Source: Magnetovibrio sp.
Lineage (GTDB): Bacteria; Pseudomonadota; Alphaproteobacteria; Rhodospirillales; Casp-alpha2
Reading direction: 5' to 3'
Assembly: GCA_002722175.1 (NCBI GenBank)
Contig: PBKU01000028.1
Span: 1-37,356, forward strand
Length of the DNA stretch: 37,356 nt
Part shown: one piece after another, positions 1-8,471 of the stretch
How the letters are laid out: each line of letters starts with the position of its first letter
Position numbering within the stretch: the first letter of the stretch is position 1
Made by a program: the position numbers and the translations under genes
The notes under the pieces: generated by a model
Database searches by the model: none
What the model was told of the DNA's origin: nothing
What the model saw: the letters and a program-made list of their open reading frames with translations, nothing else

Positions 1-1319
1 ACAGAAACAGCTTCGCCATGCTCTGCAAGGAGAAAACCTGTTTTCCCATAGCCAACGCCATGTTCTCCTGTGCATGTCCCATCCATTGAAAGTGCTCGCA
101 TTATCAATCTTTCATTCAACTTGTGGGCGCGTTTTAGTTCATCTTTGTCATCCATATCAACCATCATTGATAAATGGAAGTTTCCATCACCAACATGCCC
201 CACTATAGGAGCTAGCAAATCAGATTTTTCAATGTCTTTTTTTGTTTCCAATAGGCATTCTGCAAGTCTAGATATGGGAACACATACATCTGTAACTATA
301 CCCTTTGCATTTGGTCGCATAGCCTTGCATGCATAGTATGCGTTGTGACGGGCTTCCCAAAGCTTTGTCCGATCCTCAACTTGCATAGCCCACTTGAAAT
401 CCTTAGCTCCAAAATCTCCAACAATTTCCTGAACTGTTTTTGATTGTTCCTCAACGCTTGAATTTGTTCCATGAAATTCAAAAAATAAGGTTGGGGCAGC
501 TTCGTAGTTTAAGCTTGAATAATCGTTAAGGGCATTCATTTGCACTTCATCAAGCAATTCTATCCGTGCTACTGGAATCCCAGATTGAATGATTAGAATT
601 ACAGAATTAACAGCTGTTTCAAGGTCAGGAAATGCACACACTGCTGCTGAAATTGCCTCTGGGATACCATATAGTCGAAGAGTAATATCAGTGATAACTC
701 CCAGTGTACCCTCAGAGCCAACAAACAGTCGCGTTAAATCGTAACCAGCCGCGGACTTTCGAGCGCGACGGCTAGTTTTTATAATCCTTCCATCAGATAG
801 TACAACTGTTAGCGATAAAACATTTTCGCGCATGGTTCCATAACGAACTGCATTTGTGCCAGACGCTCGAGTAGCCGTCATACCGCCAATCGACGCATCA
901 GCGCCTGGATCAACTGGGAAAAAAAGACCGGTATCACGGAGATAGTGGTTTAACTGCTTGCGAGTTACCCCAGGTTCGACACGACAATCTAAGTCCTCGG
1001 CATTTACTTGGAGGATTTTATTCATCCGACTTAAATCAATACAAATACCTCCTTTTAGGGCAGATACATGGCCTTCTAAAGAAGTCCCCGTTCCAAATGG
1101 TATGATAGGTATGCCAAATGCTGAACAATCTTTCACCACACTTTGAATTTCTTCTTCGGTTTCAGCAAAAAATACTGCATCGGGCGGGTGTGCTGCATGA
1201 TATGACTCATCTTGACCATGAAGCTCACGAACTGACTTGGAAATCGTTATCCGGTCTCCGAACTGACCACGAAGTCGGTCAATTAAGTCGATGGAATTAT
1301 TTTTTACTGGCCGTATCAC
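1..1319 (-). CDS. FAD-linked oxidase, D-lactate dehydrogenase (cytochrome)/GlcD type, partial at the left edge
   Basis: This flavoprotein probably oxidises a 2-hydroxyacid (D-lactate or glycolate) and passes electrons to the respiratory chain. About 439 residues are visible and the last few dozen lie beyond the left edge. The frame is open throughout. It shows the FAD-binding motif FGTGTSLEGH near residue 75, the segment DASIGGMTATRASGTNAVRY, the metal/substrate region GHVGDGNFH near 374 and the C-terminal hallmark GTCTGEHGVG near 415. An in-frame TAG lies just upstream, so the first usable start is GTG at 1319. It lies downstream of glcDEF on the same strand, 299 bp after glcF, so it may be co-transcribed or have its own promoter. 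It is a paralogue of the GlcD encoded at 4394-5881; the family is clear, the substrate is not. Confidence 0.9.
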   Translation of the reverse strand, partial: MIRPVKNNSIDLIDRLRGQFGDRITISKSVRELHGQDESYHAAHPPDAVFFAETEEEIQSVVKDCSAFGIPIIPFGTGTSLEGHVSALKGGICIDLSRMNKILQVNAEDLDCRVEPGVTRKQLNHYLRDTGLFFPVDPGADASIGGMTATRASGTNAVRYGTMRENVLSLTVVLSDGRIIKTSRRARKSAAGYDLTRLFVGSEGTLGVITDITLRLYGIPEAISAAVCAFPDLETAVNSVILIIQSGIPVARIELLDEVQMNALNDYSSLNYEAAPTLFFEFHGTNSSVEEQSKTVQEIVGDFGAKDFKWAMQVEDRTKLWEARHNAYYACKAMRPNAKGIVTDVCVPISRLAECLLETKKDIEKSDLLAPIVGHVGDGNFHLSMMVDMDDKDELKRAHKLNERLIMRALSMDGTCTGEHGVGYGKTGFLLAEHGEAVS

Positions 1320-1618
1320 AAGTTTTACTACCTACGATATTGTTTCCAGTTTAGACCCCATGCACTTTTAGCAAAACTATGGATCACCTGTTCTACCTGA
1401 TTACATGCCCAAGGTTTGTGCAGGCGTATTAACAGAATCTAATTTAAGGTTTTTTACTAAAATGGCAGCAATAAGAAGATAACGCAATGTAATCTTGTTG
1501 TTTAACACTGTTTTTTTGTTCTGCAGCACCTGTTAAAAAAACAGAAACAAGGTGATATGAGGATAGCAATTATTTCTAAGCGATACGAAATCTTATAGAG
1601 GTTGCGTGGAAGGGACAC
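1320..1618. other. Intergenic gap between glcF and the dld-like gene
   Basis: I see no gene in this AT-rich stretch. It contains a perfect 10-bp inverted repeat, CTGTTTTTTT at 1508-1517 and AAAAAAACAG at 1535-1544, separated by 17 nt. It could be a weak hairpin downstream of glcF or part of the promoter region of the next gene. It lacks the GC-rich stem of a standard intrinsic terminator. Confidence 0.4.
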
Positions 1619-2938
1619 TCATGTTTTATCAGCTTGCCACTGTTTTATTGCTATTGGCGCTGGTCCCCCAGTTATCCAATCGACGAGTTCAACAGTGTGC
1701 GTCACAGGAAGAGACACATTGTCTCCATCGCGTTGAGCTAGCTGTTCCAGGCATCCTATGTTTCCAGTAGCTATAACGTCGCCTTCTGTTTCATTAAGGT
1801 GCTGAAGTTTGCGTTGGCGTAATTTGTTCGCAGTTAAAGGTTGAAGAATGTTGTAAGTCCCTGCAGAGCCACAGCAAAGATGCCCTTCTTTCGGACCGAC
1901 AACTTTAAAACCAGCAGTGCGTAACATCTTTATTGGTTCAGTTTCAAGTTTTTGCCCATGCTGCATGGAACATGCAGAGTGATATACGACAACCGGGTTT
2001 TTTCCAGTGTGGACAGCAGCAATCTTCATTTCGCAGATTAGCTGAGAAATATCTACAGTCATTGTTGCTATCTCATCTGCAGATTTTGCCCATTTAGGAT
2101 CGTTCCGAAACATCCACCCATAGTCTTTAATCATAGTGCCACAGCCTGAGGTGTTCACAACAACATTATCTATAGGATTTGTCTTGTTTAAAGCATCCCA
2201 AGCTTTGATATTAGCTTTAGCTGCAAAGCTAGCTGATTTTTCTCGACCCATATGATGTTCAAGTGCACCGCAACAAACACTTTTTTGCGGAATTATAACT
2301 TCACAACCAAATCGTGTAAGCAAACGAATAGTTGCATCATTGATTGAAGGCCTCAACACTTGCTGAGCACAGCCGGTCACCAAAATGACCCGTTTTTGCC
2401 GAATACCTTGAGCCTTATGTATGCGACCTGGAACACTAAGCTTTGACAGTCGTGGAAGTGACTTTGGGATCATCCTTGCCAAAGAAGAAAGCCGCCCAGG
2501 AAGAATAGCGTGGAAGGGCCTTATTAGCTGACCGGATAGCAGCACAAATCTAAAGAAACTGGGCTTTGGGAGGGAAAATAACAGTAATTTTCGTAACAGT
2601 CGATCGGCAAGGTTTCGGGAATGTTTACGTTCAATCGTGGTTCGCGCATAATCTATTAGGTGCATGTAGTCGACACCTGATGGGCAAGTTGTCGTGCATG
2701 AAAGACAACTTAAACAACGATCAAGGTAGTGCACTACTTTTGAAGAAAATGTTCCTGTCTGGAGCATTTCTCTTATCAGGTAGATGCGACCGCGAGGGCT
2801 GTCTAATTCATCACCAGAAATAACAAAAGTTGGGCAAGTGGCAGTGCATAATCCACAGTGGACGCATTTTCTTAAGATGTTGTTTGCATCTGCTATATCT
2901 GGATCGGCTAGTTGCGCCAGGGTAAACTCAGTTTGCAT
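1619..2938 (-). CDS. glcF: Glycolate oxidase iron-sulfur subunit GlcF
   Basis: GlcF is the electron-transfer subunit of membrane-associated glycolate oxidase (glycolate to glyoxylate). The 439-residue length is normal for the family. Two 4Fe-4S ferredoxin motifs sit near the N-terminus, at Cys25/28/31/35 and Cys75/78/81/85. Two CCG repeats follow in the C-terminal half (KSVCCGALEH and GHLCCGSAGT), as expected for the heterodisulfide-reductase-like domains. It follows glcE on the same strand but after a 218-bp AT-rich gap, unlike the tight glcD-glcE junction, so a separate promoter is possible. No strong ribosome binding site precedes the ATG. Confidence 0.96.
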   Translation of the reverse strand: MQTEFTLAQLADPDIADANNILRKCVHCGLCTATCPTFVISGDELDSPRGRIYLIREMLQTGTFSSKVVHYLDRCLSCLSCTTTCPSGVDYMHLIDYARTTIERKHSRNLADRLLRKLLLFSLPKPSFFRFVLLSGQLIRPFHAILPGRLSSLARMIPKSLPRLSKLSVPGRIHKAQGIRQKRVILVTGCAQQVLRPSINDATIRLLTRFGCEVIIPQKSVCCGALEHHMGREKSASFAAKANIKAWDALNKTNPIDNVVVNTSGCGTMIKDYGWMFRNDPKWAKSADEIATMTVDISQLICEMKIAAVHTGKNPVVVYHSACSMQHGQKLETEPIKMLRTAGFKVVGPKEGHLCCGSAGTYNILQPLTANKLRQRKLQHLNETEGDVIATGNIGCLEQLAQRDGDNVSLPVTHTVELVDWITGGPAPIAIKQWQADKT

Positions 2939-3156
2939 TCAAAATTACGTAGTTCTTTTAATAGTCAGGAAAAAAAACAGAAAATATTATATTTAGCACA
3001 TTCTAATTCTATCAAAATCAAACCTAGAAGTTTGAAGACCAATATACACTAGAACAGAAAACTAGACTATTAAAGTTTTTTAACGCTGTGTACGGTCGTT
3101 GTAGGATTCAGTAAATATGACATTTGTTTCTATAAAAACTTATTTTAAACCGTTTC

Positions 3157-4389
3157 TTAGCCTGGAGGATACATTCGCCCAGGATTGAGTATTTCTTCGG
3201 GATCAAAAGCTTTCTTGATTTTTCTTGTTAGTTCCAAAATACCAGGCTTTTTTTGCATAAAAACATCAATTTCTGAACGAACTTTTTTCGATCCCCGTAC
3301 TAGATTAACCTCACCTCCAACTGCATTTACAATTTCAAAAAGTTTTGGCACCATGGCATTCTGATAGCTTTCGCTTGCAAGCCAGATTTGTCCCCCTCCC
3401 CAATCGTAGAAGAGGTCTCCCTCCATGGATTTGAGAACTTTTTTTCCAATATCTGCTCCAAATGCTGGGGGGACCATAATTCTCCATAATGGTCGACTGG
3501 TGTCTTCCGAAAATATTGCTACGTCACTGATTTCTTTCCAAAGTTTTAGTGAATTTGATGTGTGGAGTTCTTCTGTTTCACCAAACTTAATAAGTATTCT
3601 ACGAAGGGCAGTGCACCGTGCTTCAACTGATGGTTCTGGTCCTTCGATCCGGAGGGCAGTAATCGCACTGTTTTTCGCATTAACAAAATTAAGCTTAGAG
3701 CGATGAACCACTGATTGTGGCAGATGTGAGGCTCCGGAAACTTCGTAATTGCTACCTAATGCCTGCGTCATAACTTTGATTGCAGGATGATCAGATGATT
3801 TCCCTTTAGGCCAATATAATAAAATACTTCGGGCTTTTTCTGGTTTAGGTACTACTTTGATCGTTAATTGAGTCATTACAGCCAGAGTACCTAATGAGCC
3901 CGCCATTAGTTTTGAAAGGTCAAATCCCGCGACATTCTTCACAACGGTACCACCGGATTTAAACTCTTCACCTCGCCCACTGATAGCGTGGAAGCCCAAT
4001 AAATGGTCTCGTGTTGCTCCTTGTTTAATACGGCGGGATCCCGCTAAATTACAGGCTACAAGAGCACCAACACTTCCGGAACCTGCTTTGGAGCCAAACA
4101 TTGGTCCCCAATCCGGGGGCTCAAAAGCAAAGCATTGCTTGTTTTGATCAAGGATATTGGATAGGTCTGATACCTTTGCTCCAGGCTGGCATTGAATATA
4201 GAGTTCACTGGGCTCATAATTGATGACACTTGAAAAATTTTTCATATCTAGTAGTTGATCTGCATCAACAGGCCGACCATAGGAACGCTTTGTTTTGTGA
4301 CACACTACCTCGAGGGAACTTTGTGTTTTTAATGCAGTTTCAATAATCTGAATTACTTCGTCTTTAGTTGACGGTAAATTATGTTGCAT
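3157..4389 (-). CDS. glcE: Glycolate oxidase FAD-binding subunit GlcE
   Basis: This is the second flavin subunit of glycolate oxidase, 410 residues from the chosen start. It shows the FAD-domain segment PPDWGPMFGSKAGSGSVGAL and the motif GGTVVKNVAGFDLSKLMAGS typical of GlcE, and ends near EEILNPGRMYPPG. I chose ATG at 4389, which begins 4 bp after the glcD stop and gives an N-terminus like other GlcE proteins. An upstream in-frame ATG at 4440 has a better AGGA-type ribosome binding site but would add 17 residues overlapping the glcD C-terminal coding sequence. The 4-bp spacing points to translational coupling with glcD. Confidence 0.95.
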   Translation of the reverse strand: MQHNLPSTKDEVIQIIETALKTQSSLEVVCHKTKRSYGRPVDADQLLDMKNFSSVINYEPSELYIQCQPGAKVSDLSNILDQNKQCFAFEPPDWGPMFGSKAGSGSVGALVACNLAGSRRIKQGATRDHLLGFHAISGRGEEFKSGGTVVKNVAGFDLSKLMAGSLGTLAVMTQLTIKVVPKPEKARSILLYWPKGKSSDHPAIKVMTQALGSNYEVSGASHLPQSVVHRSKLNFVNAKNSAITALRIEGPEPSVEARCTALRRILIKFGETEELHTSNSLKLWKEISDVAIFSEDTSRPLWRIMVPPAFGADIGKKVLKSMEGDLFYDWGGGQIWLASESYQNAMVPKLFEIVNAVGGEVNLVRGSKKVRSEIDVFMQKKPGILELTRKIKKAFDPEEILNPGRMYPPG

Positions 4390-4393
4390 TATT

Positions 4394-5881
4394 TCAAAAT
4401 CTTGGAATGTGAGAGAAAGGAAGAACCCCACGATGAACATGGAGCTTTCCTAATTCGGCGCATCGATGCAATTTTGGGTACACTTTTCCAGGGTTCAATA
4501 GTTGTCTTGGGTCGAATGCGCATTTTAGGCGTTGTTGCTGCTTCAAATCTGCTTCTGTGAACATTTCCCCCATTAAATCTCTTTTTTCCACACCCACACC
4601 ATGTTCTCCAGTTAAGACACCACCAACCTTAACACACAGTTTTAAGATATCTGCACCAAACTTCTCTGCGCGTTCTAATTCTCCCGGTTTGTTAGCATCA
4701 AATAATATCAGTGGATGCAAATTGCCATCTCCAGCATGAAAAACATTTGCGCAGCCTAATCCATGGATATCTGATAATTCAGTGATTTTTTTCAAAACAA
4801 AAGAAAGCTTTTTTCGGGGGATTGTACCGTCCATGCAAATGTAATCAGGCGAGATTCGGCCAATGGCCGGAAAAGCATTTTTTCGGCCGGACCAAAAATT
4901 TAATCTTTCTTCCTCGCTATGGCTAACCCGAATCGAAGTAGCACCAGCATCTGAGGCAATTACTTCAATCTGTTTGATTAAGTGGGAAACCTCTATTTCT
5001 GTCCCGTCAAGCTCGACGATCAACAGGGCTTCAACATCTAAAGGATAGCCTGCATTAACAAATTCTTCCGTTGCTAAAGTTGATTTTTTATCCATCATCT
5101 CCATTCCGGCAGGGATAATCCCTTTTCCTATGATCTCAGCGACGCATTCAGCTGAAGTTTCCAAGCTATTGAATCCGAGTAACAACGCTCGAGCAGTTTC
5201 AGGTTTTTTCAGGATACGGACGGTGACTTCTGTAACTACCCCCAAGAGGCCTTCTGACCCCGTTATAATGCCTAGTAGATCATAGCCTGCTGCCACTAAA
5301 TGCTTTCCGCCAATACGTAGAACTTCCCCGGACATCAGCACCATTTCAAGTCCAAGTAAGTTGTTAGTAGTAAGGCCATATTTCAGGCAATGGACACCAC
5401 CAGAATTTTCGGCAACATTGCCGCCTATTGAACAAGCTATCTGACTTGAGGGGTCCGGGGCATAATAGAACCCATCACTTTCAACCGCTTGAGTAATGCC
5501 TAAGTTTGTGACACCTGGCTGGGCGACAACGCATCGATTTTCAAAGTCGATCTCTTTAATTCGATTAAATTTACCAAGGCCAAGCGTAACTCCGTCAGCT
5601 AAGGGCAGAGCTCCTCCAGACAACCCAGTCCCCGCACCGCGTGGCACAATTTTGATGTTTTGTTCATAACAATATCTAAGAATTGCTGCAACTTGTTGGG
5701 TTGTTTCAGGTAAAACAACTACCATCGGTAGCTGTCGATAGGCCATTAATGCGTCGCACTCATAAGCACGAATAGCATCCTCTTCAGATATGACTCCATC
5801 GGCTTGCACAAAGCTTTTAAGTTTAGCAATTATTTCTGACCGGTGATCGAGAATAGCATTGTCTGGTTCTGGCATCCTCAT
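4394..5881 (-). CDS. glcD: Glycolate oxidase subunit GlcD
   Basis: GlcD is the main FAD subunit of glycolate oxidase, here 495 residues, the usual length. It has PRGAGTGLSGGALP at residues 80-93 (FAD pyrophosphate binding), the segment IACSIGGNVAENSGG, NVFHAGDGNLHP and GGVLTGEHGVGVEKRDL, and the conserved C-terminal tail ending in LPFSHIPRF. An AAGGA ribosome binding site lies about 9 nt upstream of ATG 5881; the in-frame ATG two codons later is an alternative. It is the first gene of the glcDEF group and probably feeds glyoxylate to central metabolism. Confidence 0.97.
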   Translation of the reverse strand: MRMPEPDNAILDHRSEIIAKLKSFVQADGVISEEDAIRAYECDALMAYRQLPMVVVLPETTQQVAAILRYCYEQNIKIVPRGAGTGLSGGALPLADGVTLGLGKFNRIKEIDFENRCVVAQPGVTNLGITQAVESDGFYYAPDPSSQIACSIGGNVAENSGGVHCLKYGLTTNNLLGLEMVLMSGEVLRIGGKHLVAAGYDLLGIITGSEGLLGVVTEVTVRILKKPETARALLLGFNSLETSAECVAEIIGKGIIPAGMEMMDKKSTLATEEFVNAGYPLDVEALLIVELDGTEIEVSHLIKQIEVIASDAGATSIRVSHSEEERLNFWSGRKNAFPAIGRISPDYICMDGTIPRKKLSFVLKKITELSDIHGLGCANVFHAGDGNLHPLILFDANKPGELERAEKFGADILKLCVKVGGVLTGEHGVGVEKRDLMGEMFTEADLKQQQRLKCAFDPRQLLNPGKVYPKLHRCAELGKLHVHRGVLPFSHIPRF

Positions 5882-6159
5882 TAGATCATTTCCTTAAAAT
5901 CCATCCAATGTCACCACGCACTATTAGCTATATTTGCCTCACTTGCTATCGTATCCATGCACTAATGATAAAACAACTAATAAACATGTTAGTTCATCTT
6001 GTGCAGTATCATAACGAATGCCCATTATTAGGTTTTTCCTCAAATTAACCTGGATAACACCTTGGTACTCTGCCGTTATGACTACGGACAAGACTAGCTT
6101 TCAACAAGAAATATCTTGATATTTACTTCTTTGTTCGGGGAAGTTTAAACAAATATGTA
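5882..6159. other. Intergenic region upstream of glcD
   Basis: This should hold the glcDEF promoter, read on the minus strand. I see no convincing consensus promoter. A 7-bp inverted repeat with a 2-nt centre (AAATATC-TT-GATATTT, 6109-6124) is a possible regulator site about 230 bp upstream of glcD. No gene is visible. Confidence 0.35.
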
Positions 6160-6285
6160 CTAACCTTGGCGTGCTTTAAATCTCGGGTTTCTCTTATTGA
6201 TTACAAACACTTTTCCCTTGCGGCGCACTATCCGGCAAGCCTTGTCCCGCAATTTTGCTGATTTAAGTGAGTTTTTAACTTTCAT
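6160..6285 (-). CDS. rpmJ: 50S ribosomal protein L36
   Basis: This is a 41-residue basic ribosomal protein found by direct translation of the gap. It begins [15 protein letters not shown], contains [19 protein letters not shown] and ends in KARQG, which is diagnostic for the alphaproteobacterial type of L36. This form carries only one Cys (Ala-Cys-Arg) and lacks the zinc-binding Cys/His set of the canonical form. It stands alone between the glc genes and the TPR gene, outside any ribosomal protein operon. A good sigma70-like promoter lies upstream at 6346-6374. Confidence 0.95.
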   Translation of the reverse strand: MKVKNSLKSAKLRDKACRIVRRKGKVFVINKRNPRFKARQG

Positions 6286-6345
6286 GCTTTAAATCCGAAA
6301 CTCAAATGCTCTCTGTCCTGAAACCCGCTTAGCACTCCGCGCGAG

Positions 6346-6374
6346 ACAATAGGGGGGTGAGACAATTGTGTCAA
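6346..6374 (-). promoter_or_regulatory. Putative sigma70 promoter of rpmJ
   Basis: Read on the minus strand, a perfect -35 box TTGACA (6374-6369) is followed by a 17-nt spacer and the -10-like hexamer TATTGT (6351-6346). It lies after the stop codon of the upstream TPR gene. It would start transcription near 6339, about 55 nt before the rpmJ ATG. The octamer GAGACAAT also occurs twice here on the plus strand (6343-6350 and 6359-6366). Confidence 0.6.
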
Positions 6375-6387
6375 CGTCTACAGTTTA

Positions 6388-8031
6388 TTACGGGGCTTTG
6401 CTTTTCAGAAAAAGTATTAATTGGCGCCGAACACTCTCAACAACGGTTACCCAGTCATCCCTTATTTTTTGACGAAACAGGCGTACACTTGAGTACCAAC
6501 AGCTTTTTTCATCTTTTAGGCCCCAGCGCCAATCTGAGACATCAGGTAACAATATCCAGGTTGGTTTCGCCATGCTGGCAGATAAATGGGCTACGGCAGT
6601 ATCTACAGATAATACTATGTCTAGCCCCGTTATGGCTCTTGCTGTATCCAGAAAGTCATTAAAGTTAGTGCTCAGATCAAAAACATCGGGGTATTGTTTA
6701 AGGTCACTTTTTGCCTTTCCAACTTGCAGAGAGTACCAGCTGATTCCTTTGATTCTAAAAAGAGGCGAAAAAAGAGAGAGATCAATGGAGCGTTCGGCAT
6801 CATTAGTGTATTCAGGATTACCCGCCCAAACAATCCCAACTTTAATGTTACTGCCTGGCAGAGCAATAGCATCAGGCGAGGGAAGGTGATAATGGTCTGC
6901 ATTCATCCCGTTTGAGAAAGGAAAATATTTTGGTAAGTCCAATAGTGGAGAAAATACTTCGTGATTCGGAACTTTATCTTTTATTGAAACAACCTCTTTT
7001 AGGTAGGGCGCGGGTTTAAACAACCTTACCAAAGAAGGTTGGCAGCAGAATGTGATATCAGCGCCGCGTTCTGCTAAAAAGGGCAGATACCGGGAAAACT
7101 GCAAAGTATCCCCTATGCCTTGTTCTGAAATGCATAAAAACCTTAGGCCAGAAGCCCTTTCACCACGCCACTTGGGGTGGTTGGAGTTGACTAATGGCTT
7201 AATTTTCTGAGTTTTCCAACGCCAATCATATTCGGCAAACCCTTCTTCAAAATACCCTGCAAGCAAGAGTGTCAAGGCTCTATTGCACCTGACTTCAGCG
7301 TGCTCTGGGTCAATATTTAGAGCCGCATTATAAGCATCTATTGCACCATCAATATCAGCTAGTCGCCGGCAGGTTGACCCTAGATTGTTTAGGGCTGAGA
7401 CGAAGTCAGCTTGTGCGTTGACAGCTTGATGATATACGTTTCGGGCGTCTTCAAACCTTCTTTGGGCAAAAATTACATTGCCTAAATCGTTAAGGGCGGA
7501 TGCATCATTCGGTTTTTTCTTTAGGTATACCGAAAAATACTTCTCTGCAGCAACGTTTTCGCCTAAACAATACAGGGTTTTTCCAAGCTCATAGTTCAGT
7601 CGGACGCATCGTGGATCTAGAGCTAATGCCTTTAAAAAGGCATTCTTTGCTTCCAACCTCATATCTAGAATATTAAAACCTAATCCTAGGTTTGCCCAAG
7701 CCTCAGGGCATTCAGGGGCACCTTTCGTTGCGGCTTGAAATTTTGAAATTGCTTCATTTTTGCGCTTTAGACTAATTAAAATCGTACCATATGTGTTAAG
7801 TAGAACGGGATGTTGCGGTTCATGTGAAATTCCGGTTTCAATAACAGATAGAGCTTCTTTAAACAATCCAAGCTCTCTCAGTGCAATTGCCAAGCCGTTT
7901 GATGCTGTAACGTTCGGACCTTTTTTTAAGGCTTTCTTATATGCGTGAATTGCACGTTTTAATTTTTTGCCGGAGTGGGCAGTCAATGCCTTTTCAAGCA
8001 ACCAATCTTGTTCTGAAGCTCTTGATCCCAT
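6388..8031 (-). CDS. TPR-repeat protein with a C-terminal glycosyltransferase-like domain
   Basis: The protein has 547 residues. Roughly the first 270 are tandem tetratricopeptide repeats, recognisable from repeating patterns such as EAWANLGLGFNILDMRLEAK, SALNDLGNVIFAQRRFEDA and SALNNLGSTCRRLADIDGA. The C-terminal half contains FLCISEQGIGDTLQFSRYLP, KVGIVWAGNP and LDIVLSVDTAVAHLSASM, the pattern of heptosyltransferase/glycosyltransferase family 9-like domains in TPR proteins. It has no signal peptide or membrane segment, so it should be cytoplasmic. The acceptor and sugar are unknown and no surface-polysaccharide genes are nearby. It may modify a protein or an envelope glycan. Confidence 0.85.
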   Translation of the reverse strand: MGSRASEQDWLLEKALTAHSGKKLKRAIHAYKKALKKGPNVTASNGLAIALRELGLFKEALSVIETGISHEPQHPVLLNTYGTILISLKRKNEAISKFQAATKGAPECPEAWANLGLGFNILDMRLEAKNAFLKALALDPRCVRLNYELGKTLYCLGENVAAEKYFSVYLKKKPNDASALNDLGNVIFAQRRFEDARNVYHQAVNAQADFVSALNNLGSTCRRLADIDGAIDAYNAALNIDPEHAEVRCNRALTLLLAGYFEEGFAEYDWRWKTQKIKPLVNSNHPKWRGERASGLRFLCISEQGIGDTLQFSRYLPFLAERGADITFCCQPSLVRLFKPAPYLKEVVSIKDKVPNHEVFSPLLDLPKYFPFSNGMNADHYHLPSPDAIALPGSNIKVGIVWAGNPEYTNDAERSIDLSLFSPLFRIKGISWYSLQVGKAKSDLKQYPDVFDLSTNFNDFLDTARAITGLDIVLSVDTAVAHLSASMAKPTWILLPDVSDWRWGLKDEKSCWYSSVRLFRQKIRDDWVTVVESVRRQLILFLKSKAP

Positions 8032-8219
8032 ACTACTCTTGCATTCAAAACTGTAAATGCTCGTCTCTGTGAAAGAAGTATAATGCTGGAGATTGATTTT
8101 TGCTATATATCAAACTAATCCTAATACATTTGTGCCGAAAAAATCCTTACCTTGTGTATCAGAAAAAAAATTGAAGGGTAAACGTTTTCTAGTTTTTTCA
8201 ATCTTTTTTGTTATAACGC

Positions 8220-8294
8220 TGGTGGGCACGGCTGGGATTGAACCAGCGACCCCTGCGATGTCAACACAGTGCTCTCCCACTGAGCTACGCGCCC
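8220..8294 (-). tRNA. tRNA-Val (anticodon GAC)
   Basis: On the minus strand this folds as a complete tRNA: acceptor arm GGGCGCG paired with CGTGCCC, a D arm beginning TAGCTCAGTGGGAGAGCA, anticodon stem CTGTG/CGCAG around loop TTGACAT (anticodon GAC), and T arm containing GGTTCAATCCC. The 3' CCA is encoded (8222-8220). Confidence 0.96.
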
Positions 8295-8393
8295 TTGCTA
8301 TTCAGCCAAATTAAGCAACCTTAACCTTAAATGGATTTTGAGACAATTGATAAGATATGAAATATAACGTTGCAAGCGAACATACAAAATCAT

Positions 8394-8421
8394 AAATTTC
8401 TCTTCAGTTGGCAAGAAATTT
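8394..8421. repeat. Inverted repeat upstream of the N-formylglutamate amidohydrolase gene
   Basis: AAATTTCT (8394-8401) and AGAAATTT (8414-8421) are perfect inverted 8-mers with a 12-nt loop, 50 nt before the start of the downstream gene. It could be an operator or a leader hairpin. In AT-rich DNA such arms also occur by chance. Confidence 0.35.
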
Positions 8422-8471
8422 TATTTGAGTTATAGAAACAAAGCTATAGCAAATTGTGAAGAGTTGAAAAC

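Noticed and set aside
4390-4440. Longer GlcE N-terminus starting at 4440 with a decent AGGA site
   Set aside because: The extra 17 residues overlap the conserved GlcD C-terminus in another frame and do not resemble GlcE; kept only as an alternative.
8160-8219. T-rich stretch downstream of tRNA-Val as an intrinsic terminator
   Set aside because: An eight-T run exists on the minus strand, but no GC-rich stem precedes it.
8093-8314. Open frame of 73 residues on the plus strand
   Set aside because: It runs across tRNA-Val on the opposite strand; GTAGIEPATPAMSTQ-like translations are a well-known artefact of tRNA genes.
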